DNA of 10,784 nucleotides from Myxococcales bacterium UBA5297 (GTDB taxonomy: Bacteria > Myxococcota > Myxococcia > Myxococcales > UBA5297). Below, piece by piece: positions 1-6,447 of the stretch. The notes beneath the pieces were generated by a model. That model saw nothing but the letters and a program-made list of their open reading frames with translations. It did not search any database and was not told the origin of the DNA. The DNA is taken from positions 1 to 10,784 of the forward strand of contig DHSB01000128.1 of the NCBI GenBank assembly GCA_002408385.1, given 5' to 3'. Each line of letters opens with the position of its first letter. Position 1 is the stretch's first letter. The position numbers and the translations under genes were made by a program.

Positions 1-30
1 AGCCCCGCTCCTACCCGGCGGGACGGGCTC

Positions 31-70
31 GGCCGACCGATTATCGCTCGAGGGATTCTTCGACACCTCT
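31..70. repeat. 40-base diverged repeat next to the activator stop codon, copy 1
   Basis: Bases 31-70 match 8845-8884 at 32 of 40 positions without gaps, including GGATT and TCGACACC blocks. Both copies end directly against the stop codon of a minus-strand gene (71 here, 8883-8885 there). This may be a shared 3' processing or termination element or an old dispersed repeat. The similarity is moderate. The remaining bases 1-30 show nothing recognisable. Confidence 0.4.
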
Positions 71-1669
<1,599 letters not shown>

Positions 1670-1673
1670 CGCT

Positions 1674-1681
1674 TCCTCCCT
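1674..1681 (-). promoter_or_regulatory. Ribosome binding site that decides the activator start
   Basis: On the minus strand AGGGAGGA ends 4 bases before the ATG at 1669, so the GGAGG core is 5 bases from the start codon. This is the best Shine-Dalgarno in the window. It supports the long N-terminus over the two internal ATGs at 1615 and 1603. Confidence 0.7.
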
Positions 1682-1705
1682 GGTCGCAGAGTCGATCTTG
1701 GAGAT

Positions 1706-1721
1706 TGCGAAACACGTACCC
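1706..1721 (-). promoter_or_regulatory. Candidate sigma-54 (-24/-12) promoter of the activator gene
   Basis: Read on the minus strand the site is GGGTACG-TGTT-TCGCA. Against the sigma-54 consensus TGGCACG-N4-TTGCA it matches 9 of 12 defined positions, including the invariant GG and GC with exactly 10 bases between them. The -12 element lies about 37 bases upstream of the ATG at 1669. A transcript would therefore start near 1696 and still contain the ribosome binding site. This would suit autoregulation of a sigma-54 activator. The -12 TT is imperfect (TC), and such matches can occur by chance. Confidence 0.35.
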
Positions 1722-1860
1722 GGTCCGAGCGGGGTTCCTCGGGCGCGAATCGATCCGAAACGGCGCGGGTCGCAGCGCCATTCTGGAGCAGCCGCTCGAG
1801 AGTGGATCGGGCGGGCGGACGAAGGCTGAAGGGCAAGGAGCCCTCGCCATCGGCCTCCAC

Positions 1861-1912
1861 CCCGCTCACCTCGAGCGCAGCCTCCCGAGGAACGAGGGAG
1901 GCGGAGTCGAGG
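1861..1912. repeat. 52-base dispersed palindromic repeat, copy 1
   Basis: This segment matches 8752-8803 at 50 of 52 positions in the same orientation. It contains two nested inverted repeats: an outer CCTCGA (1869-1874) with TCGAGG (1907-1912), and an inner GCCTCCC (1880-1886) with GGGAGGC (1896-1902) around a 9-base loop. It can therefore fold into a two-stem hairpin on either strand. It is intergenic and non-coding, and resembles REP-like intergenic elements. No transposase is near. The family name is unknown to me. Confidence 0.8.
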
Positions 1913-1943
1913 CCCTTCTATCCCGTACTCCGAGACGGCGGGC

Positions 1944-1963
1944 CGCCAGCACGAAGGCTGGCG
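1944..1963 (-). terminator. Hairpin after the divergent glycosyltransferase gene, possible terminator
   Basis: Arms CGCCAGC (1944-1950) and GCTGGCG (1957-1963) form a perfect 7-bp stem with a 6-base loop, 24 bases beyond the stop codon at 1988 on the minus strand. No T-tract follows on either strand, so it is not a textbook Rho-independent terminator. It could be a weak terminator or an mRNA 3' stabiliser. Confidence 0.35.
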
Positions 1964-1987
1964 CTCCGGCGACCCGTCGATGCCTCT

Positions 1988-3214
1988 TCAAGCGCTCCAC
2001 GCGGCGAGGAAGACCCCTTCAAAGATCCGTGCGATCGCCTCGATGCCGTAGGCGCTCTCCACGACCGATCGCCCTGCCCCGCTCGCCGCGGCGCTCTTGA
2101 GGTCTTCCGCCTCGCGGCAGGCGCGGCCGAGCGCGTTGGCGAGCGTCACCGCCGCTTCCGCGGTCGGCTCGCGCAGCGCAGCCAGGGCCTTCTTTCGGCG
2201 CGCCCAGTTGACCCGCTCGTTGAAGACGACACCCGACGAAGGCTCGCCGAGAAGGTCGCGCACGTCGGCGCCGTTGGGGGCGACGAGCGGCAGTCCGCGC
2301 GCGACCGCTTCGAGCGTGGCGCGCCGCAAGCCGTCGATTCCGACGGGCTGGACGAAGAAGTCCGAGCTGGCGAGGAGAGCCGGCGTCGATGAAGACGCGT
2401 CGAGGCGCTCGATGCGGATCGGCAGCTTGGAAGCCAGGCCCCGGCAGCGCTCGAGGTACTGCGAATCGGTCGGATCGCCGGCGCAGAGCAGGAAGGCCTT
2501 CGGGTGCCGCTGAAGGACCCGCTCGAGGGCCGCGATGGCGAGCAGGTGGCCCGTCCCGACCTCGAAGTCGCCGAGGGAGAGGAAGACGAGCGCGTCGTCG
2601 GCGAGGTCGAGCGACCGGCGCGCCTCGGCTCTCGCGGCTGCCGTGGCGGTGCCGACCGCTTCGACCTCGACGCCGGCGGGGACGAGCTGCAGGCGCTCCG
2701 GGCGAATCCGGTAGCGGCGCCGGGCGAGCTCGGCGACGGTCGGCGAGACGGCGACCACGCGCTCGAGCTCGCGCAGCAGCGGTTTGGTCGCCTTCGACGT
2801 GTCGAGGTGGACCGCGGCGCCCGAGTCGAAGACGTGCAGGTGCGCGACGCCCGCCTCCGAGGTGAGCGGCAGACCGAAGGTCGAGCCGACGGAGACGACG
2901 AGATCGACCGCGTCATCCGCCAGCAGCTCCTGATACCCGCCCCCCTCGCCCCCGAGGACGTGGGTCCCGACTCCGAGCTCGCGAAGCTGCGGCTCGAGAG
3001 CGCCGTCACCTGCGACGGTCGCGGTCGAGAAGCGGAAGCGCTCGCGATCGAGCCTGCGCAGCAAGGCCAGCATGGCTCTCGAGCGCTCGCACGGCTCGAG
3101 CGAGGGGAGCTCGAACAGCACGTGCAACGGTCGCCCCGGCTCGCTCGAACCGGGCCGCTGGCGGCGCGCGCGCCTCGATTCCTTGCGGCCGAAGAGCCGT
3201 TCGGTGATGGACAT
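1988..3214 (-). CDS. GT4-like (GT-B fold) glycosyltransferase with degenerate donor-site motifs
   Basis: The 408-residue product has the layout of a GT4 enzyme. The acceptor half (about 29-195) includes RPLHVLFELPSLEP at the start and the conserved ERVVAVSPTVAEL turn (151-163). The donor half (about 205-345) includes LVFLSLGDFEVGTGHLL and the AVARGLPLVAPNG signature (303-315). The residues that normally hold the nucleotide-sugar have changed. The usual GR...KG reads G215-D216...G220-T221-G222, and the E-x7-E motif is D294-x7-E302. It may use an unusual donor, be inactive, or act as a partner protein. A basic stretch opens the protein (RKESRRARRQR, 10-20). The start chosen is the ATG at 3214, with a modest AGG upstream; an in-frame ATG at 3241 would add 9 residues. 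The reading frame stays open upstream to 4315, but that part is antisense to the acyltransferase gene and is a shadow. The fold is fairly sure, the activity is not. Confidence 0.85.
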   Translation of the reverse strand: MSITERLFGRKESRRARRQRPGSSEPGRPLHVLFELPSLEPCERSRAMLALLRRLDRERFRFSTATVAGDGALEPQLRELGVGTHVLGGEGGGYQELLADDAVDLVVSVGSTFGLPLTSEAGVAHLHVFDSGAAVHLDTSKATKPLLRELERVVAVSPTVAELARRRYRIRPERLQLVPAGVEVEAVGTATAAARAEARRSLDLADDALVFLSLGDFEVGTGHLLAIAALERVLQRHPKAFLLCAGDPTDSQYLERCRGLASKLPIRIERLDASSSTPALLASSDFFVQPVGIDGLRRATLEAVARGLPLVAPNGADVRDLLGEPSSGVVFNERVNWARRKKALAALREPTAEAAVTLANALGRACREAEDLKSAAASGAGRSVVESAYGIEAIARIFEGVFLAAWSA

Positions 3215-3352
3215 GGCGCCTAATGTCCGAGAATCGGCCATCCTTGTCCAACCGCACGCTTCGCCCTTCCCTGAGCGGGCGCCTCGCGCGTAGTTCCCGG
3301 CCCATCGAACCGAGAGAGGCGAAACCGGCCTCTCCTTGCCGGGAGCGAACCG
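3215..3352. promoter_or_regulatory. Divergent promoter region between glycosyltransferase and acyltransferase-like genes
   Basis: These 138 bases separate two genes read in opposite directions and must carry start signals for both. The only clear structure is the inverted repeat GAGAGGC (3314-3320) / GCCTCTC (3328-3334) with a 7-base spacer, 18 bases ahead of the plus-strand ATG. It could be an operator or a 5'-UTR hairpin. GGGAG at 3341-3345 is a good ribosome binding site, 7 bases before the ATG at 3353. No convincing sigma-70 or sigma-54 boxes were found. Confidence 0.45.
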
Positions 3353-4243
3353 ATGCTTTTTTCCAGGCCAGACGGGGTGCGGGTGCGGGGCGATTCGGCG
3401 AACAGGCGGATCTTGCCGTTCCTGATGCCGACGCGCACCGAGGCGATGGTGCAGCTCGAGCAGAAGATCGACGTCACCGAGGCCCTGCGCTACCTCGACC
3501 GCGTCAACTCCGACCGCGAGGAGCGCCGCGTCTCGCTCTTCCACGTCCTGCTCTGCGCGATGGCGCGCGCTCAGCACCTGCGCCCGAAGATGAACCGCTT
3601 CATCGTCGGCCAGCGCCTCTACCAGCGGCACAAGCTCGAGTACTCGTTCGGCGTGAAGAAGAAGCTCGACGACGAGGCGATCCTCACCGCCGTCAAGCTG
3701 CCCTTCGAACCCGACGACACCATCGACACGGTGATCGACCGCATCGACTCGGCGATCTCCACGGGCCGGGCCGAGACGAAGACGCAGAGCGAGAAGGAGA
3801 TGCGCCTGGTCGCCTCGCTGCCGCGCTTCCTGACCCGCTTGGTCGTCTGGGGCCTGCGGGTGCTCGACTACTTCAACCTGATGCCCGCCTCGATGATCGC
3901 GGTCGACGAGCTCTACTGCAGCATGTTCGTCGCCAACCTCGGCAGCGTCGGCCTCGAGGCGCCGTTCCACCACCTCTACAACTGGGGAACCGCGCCGCTC
4001 TTCTGCTCCATCGGCAAGGTCGAGAGCACTCCGGTGGTCGACGCGCGGGGCGGGATAGTCCCGCGCGAGCTGCTCACCATCCGCTGGAGCTTCGATGAGC
4101 GGGTCGCCGACGGGTTCTACTGCGCCCGCTCGCTCGACCTGTTCAAGGACTTCGTCTCCAACCCCGAGCTCCTCGAGAAGGAGCCGGGCGAAGCGAAGTG
4201 CGCTCGGGATCCGGAGAAGGCCAAGGCGATCTCCACGGGGTGA
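3353..4243 (+). CDS. Stand-alone E2/CAT-fold acyltransferase-like protein with altered catalytic His
   Basis: The 296-residue protein matches the catalytic core of 2-oxoacid dehydrogenase E2 acyltransferases and chloramphenicol acetyltransferase-fold enzymes. Visible landmarks are PFLMPTRTEAMVQLEQKIDVTEAL (22-45), RPKMNRFIVGQRLYQR (77-92), FGVKKKL (99-105), VANLGSVG (193-200, the E2 SNLG position) and SFDERVADGFY (246-256). The last aligns with the E2 active-site loop HRxxDG. Asp253 and Gly254 are kept but the catalytic His is Glu249. No lipoyl or peripheral-subunit-binding domain precedes it, and no E1 or E3 gene is nearby, so a role in a dehydrogenase complex is unlikely. In a polysaccharide locus an acyl transfer to a sugar or lipid, or a structural role, is possible but unproven. 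The start at 3353 is supported by GGGAG 7 bases upstream. The C-terminal tail is charged (PEKAKAIS). Transcription may continue into the gene starting at 4374, 130 bases on. Confidence 0.88.
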   Translation: MLFSRPDGVRVRGDSANRRILPFLMPTRTEAMVQLEQKIDVTEALRYLDRVNSDREERRVSLFHVLLCAMARAQHLRPKMNRFIVGQRLYQRHKLEYSFGVKKKLDDEAILTAVKLPFEPDDTIDTVIDRIDSAISTGRAETKTQSEKEMRLVASLPRFLTRLVVWGLRVLDYFNLMPASMIAVDELYCSMFVANLGSVGLEAPFHHLYNWGTAPLFCSIGKVESTPVVDARGGIVPRELLTIRWSFDERVADGFYCARSLDLFKDFVSNPELLEKEPGEAKCARDPEKAKAISTG

Positions 4244-4257
4244 CTCGACCGCCGACC

Positions 4258-4278
4258 TGCGCTCGTGCTTCGAGCGCA
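4258..4278 (+). terminator. Hairpin after the acyltransferase-like gene, possible terminator or attenuator
   Basis: Arms TGCGCTCG (4258-4265) and CGAGCGCA (4271-4278) form a perfect 8-bp stem with a 5-base loop, 15 bases after the stop at 4241-4243. No T-run follows. It sits within the 130-base gap before the next plus-strand gene and could separate or attenuate the two units. Nothing else is recognisable between it and 4373. Confidence 0.4.
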
Positions 4279-4373
4279 CGCCCACCGACCTCATCAGGCG
4301 GGCATGGGCGGCCAAGCGCGCGCATCATCCTCGACCCTTCGGCTCGGGCGGCTGTGGTAGATCCCGGCCACCG

Positions 4374-6446
4374 ATGGCCTCTTCGACCGACCCGGCAAAC
4401 AAGTCACTCGACCTCTTCGCGCTCGCACGCCGGGTCGTGGCTTGGCCGACCGCCGTGCTCCTCGTCGTCGGCGCCTTGGCCGGCTGGGCGGCCGGCACCT
4501 TTCGCCAGCCCCGGTACGAGTACTCGGTCGCCTGGAGCTTCCCGGCGGTCGTGTGTCCGGGCGAGGCGCAGCTCGGTCGCAGCCGCTTCTTCGATCAGTT
4601 CGTCCTCCCCGCTACGGCGGTCGAGGGGCTCGGCGTGCGCCCTCCCGAAGTGCCCGAGCGCCTGCGTGGCGCGAGCCTGCAGTGCCGCATCGTCGAAACG
4701 GCCGACTCCGGCGAGCTGCGCTGCGGCCTGCTTGCCCGAAGCGCTGAAGAGGCCCGCCGGCTCGCCGATCTCGCCGATGCCCGGGCTCTGACCGCCGACT
4801 CGCCCCTCTCGCTCGCCCTCGCCGAGGCGCGCATCGTCGGATCCTGCGGCTGGGAGTACCTCTATGCGCGCGGCGCCGATCCGCAGGGCGCTGCAGCGCT
4901 CCACTCCTTCCTCCCGCCCGTCCCCGAGCTGCACTCCCTGCGCGATGGTCTCGCGCGCGGCGGGCGCGCGGTGGCGCCGGTCGCCCCCGGAGCGGTCCGC
5001 CCCGGCTCGAGCGCCGGGAGCCTGCTCGGCCTCATCCTCGGCCTGCTCGTCGCCCTGCTCGTCGCCGCTTGGCGCGCTCGCCGCGAGCTGCCGCAAGCCA
5101 GCCCGGAAGGCCCCGCCGGCCGCGTCGCCACCGTCGCGCTCGCCGGCCTGATGCTGACCGCGGGGATGGACCGGGTGCTCGTCCTCGACCTCGGCCCCTT
5201 CACCCTGCGGGCGGGTCACCTCTTCGCCTTGATCCTCTTCTGCGCCGTCGCCCTCGAGCGCTGGAGACGCGGCCGCTCCTTCGTCCTGCCGGCGCGACCG
5301 GTGCTCGCGGGGCTGCTCTTCCTCTGCGTCGCCGCCCTCTCGGCGCTCTGGTCGCACAACCCGGGCAAGTCGGCCGGCTACACCGCCTGGGCCGGCTTCG
5401 ACCTGCTCGTCGTGCTCGCGGGGATCGCCGGGTTCGCGCGCGACCGGCGCAGGCTCGAGCTCGCGCTGCGGTTGTGGCTTGCCGGCATGGGGCTCTGCCT
5501 GGCGGCCGGCGTGCTGCAGGTCGGCCTGTGGAAGCTCGGGGTGGCGCCGCCCTGCATGGACGTCCACGGATTCCCGCGCATGTGCGGCTTCAGCTACGAG
5601 CCCTCCTACTTCGCGCTCTACCTGGTGCCCGGTGCCCTGATGCTCACCTCGCGGCTGGCGCTGCTCGGGCGGGCCGCGTGGCGCAGCGGGCTCGTCGCCG
5701 CGCTGCTCTTCGCGGGGATCGGCCTGTCGCTGTCGCGCTCGGGCTGGCTCGGGGCGGCCTTCGGCCTCGGCCTGGTCGCCGTGCGCGCCTGGATGCTGCT
5801 CGGCCGGCGCGCCCTGCCTCGCCTGGGCCTCTCGGCCGGCGCCGTCGTCCTCGTCGCCGCGATAGGCCTGCTCGCCTGGCCGCAGATGCGCCAGACCGCC
5901 GCGCGCTTCGTGGCGATGGCGGTCGACCGGCAGGAGGTGACCTCGAGCAAGCCGCGCCTCGAGTCGCTCGCGCAGGCGGTCCAGCTCGCGAAGCGCCACC
6001 CGGCGCTGGGCGTCGGCCTCGGCGGCTACGGCGCCTACGTGCGCGAGCACCCCGAGCTGCTCAAGCTCAACCCCACCGGCGCCCAGGCCCTGGTCACCAC
6101 CAACCTCTACCTCGAGCTCGCCGCCGAGACCGGGCTCGTGGGCCTCGTCGCCGCCCTGGGGATGCTCCTCGCGCTGCTCGCGCCCCTGGCCGCCCGGCTG
6201 CGCGGCCGCCCGCCGCAGGTCGAGGCCCAGAGGGCGACGCTCGAGGGGCTGCTGGTCGCCGCGGCGGCCGTCTTCCTCGTCCTTTTCCAGTTCAGCCAGA
6301 CGCTCTGGCGGCTCGACACCTGGGTGCTGCTCGGACTATGTTTCGCGGCCGGATTTTCGGCTCGAGAACAGGCTTTCGGGGGCGCTGCGGAGGGCGGGCG
6401 GTGCGCGCGTCAGCAGGCGGACGAACAGGCGCGCACGGTGGACTGA
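4374..6446 (+). CDS. Fused Wzz-like chain-length domain and O-antigen polymerase/ligase (Wzy_C) domain
   Basis: The 690-residue membrane protein has two parts. Residues 1-240 look like a polysaccharide co-polymerase (Wzz): a short cytoplasmic lead (SLDLFALARR), TM1 (about 22-42), the post-TM motif RQPRYEYSVAWSF (44-56), a periplasmic part of about 170 residues with four Cys (61, 104, 117, 158), a Pro-rich run (VAPVAPGAVRPGSS) and TM2 (about 215-233). Residues 250-665 form a multi-TM O-antigen polymerase/ligase region. It has SALWSHNPGKS (323-333), RMCGFSYEPSYFALYL (402-417), LSLSRSGWLGA (451-461), PRLESLAQAVQLAKRHPALGVGLGGYGAY (527-555) and TTNLYLELAAETGLVG (575-590). The WaaL-type His is Thr576, which points to polymerase rather than ligase. 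The Wzz part is shorter than usual and has no tyrosine-kinase domain. The ATG at 4374 has no clear Shine-Dalgarno, but the conserved Wzz start begins right after it; upstream codons in the same frame look like a shadow. The next gene begins one base after the stop. Confidence 0.9.
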   Translation: MASSTDPANKSLDLFALARRVVAWPTAVLLVVGALAGWAAGTFRQPRYEYSVAWSFPAVVCPGEAQLGRSRFFDQFVLPATAVEGLGVRPPEVPERLRGASLQCRIVETADSGELRCGLLARSAEEARRLADLADARALTADSPLSLALAEARIVGSCGWEYLYARGADPQGAAALHSFLPPVPELHSLRDGLARGGRAVAPVAPGAVRPGSSAGSLLGLILGLLVALLVAAWRARRELPQASPEGPAGRVATVALAGLMLTAGMDRVLVLDLGPFTLRAGHLFALILFCAVALERWRRGRSFVLPARPVLAGLLFLCVAALSALWSHNPGKSAGYTAWAGFDLLVVLAGIAGFARDRRRLELALRLWLAGMGLCLAAGVLQVGLWKLGVAPPCMDVHGFPRMCGFSYEPSYFALYLVPGALMLTSRLALLGRAAWRSGLVAALLFAGIGLSLSRSGWLGAAFGLGLVAVRAWMLLGRRALPRLGLSAGAVVLVAAIGLLAWPQMRQTAARFVAMAVDRQEVTSSKPRLESLAQAVQLAKRHPALGVGLGGYGAYVREHPELLKLNPTGAQALVTTNLYLELAAETGLVGLVAALGMLLALLAPLAARLRGRPPQVEAQRATLEGLLVAAAAVFLVLFQFSQTLWRLDTWVLLGLCFAAGFSAREQAFGGAAEGGRCARQQADEQARTVD

Positions 6447-6447
6447 G

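Larger units (their letters stand above)
1670..1987. other. 318-base non-coding stretch between activator and glycosyltransferase genes
   Basis: No convincing gene is seen here. From low to high coordinate it holds the activator's ribosome binding site and candidate sigma-54 promoter (minus strand), a small 5-bp stem at 1830-1844 (AGGGC/GCCCT, loop of 5), a 52-base dispersed repeat at 1861-1912, and a 7-bp stem at 1944-1963 that follows the glycosyltransferase stop on the minus strand. Frames open through it on the plus strand look like high-GC shadows: they have no family resemblance and cross the repeat. Confidence 0.7.

Noticed and set aside
3325..3343. Sigma-54-like site (CCGG...TTGCC) before the E2-like gene
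   Set aside because: The spacing between GG and GC is 9 bases rather than the required 10, and the site lies too close to the start codon.
3215..4315. N-terminal extension of the minus-strand glycosyltransferase frame
   Set aside because: The open frame continues antisense to the E2-like gene, but the translation is low-complexity and the GT4 domain starts normally after the ATG at 3214.
4365..4373. Ribosome binding site for the fusion polymerase gene
   Set aside because: No purine-rich Shine-Dalgarno is visible in the bases before the ATG at 4374. The start is kept because of the Wzz-like N-terminus.
4404..6050. A 548-codon minus-strand frame
   Set aside because: It is antisense to the fusion polymerase and rich in charged residues and Gln/His, the usual complement of a hydrophobic coding strand at high GC.
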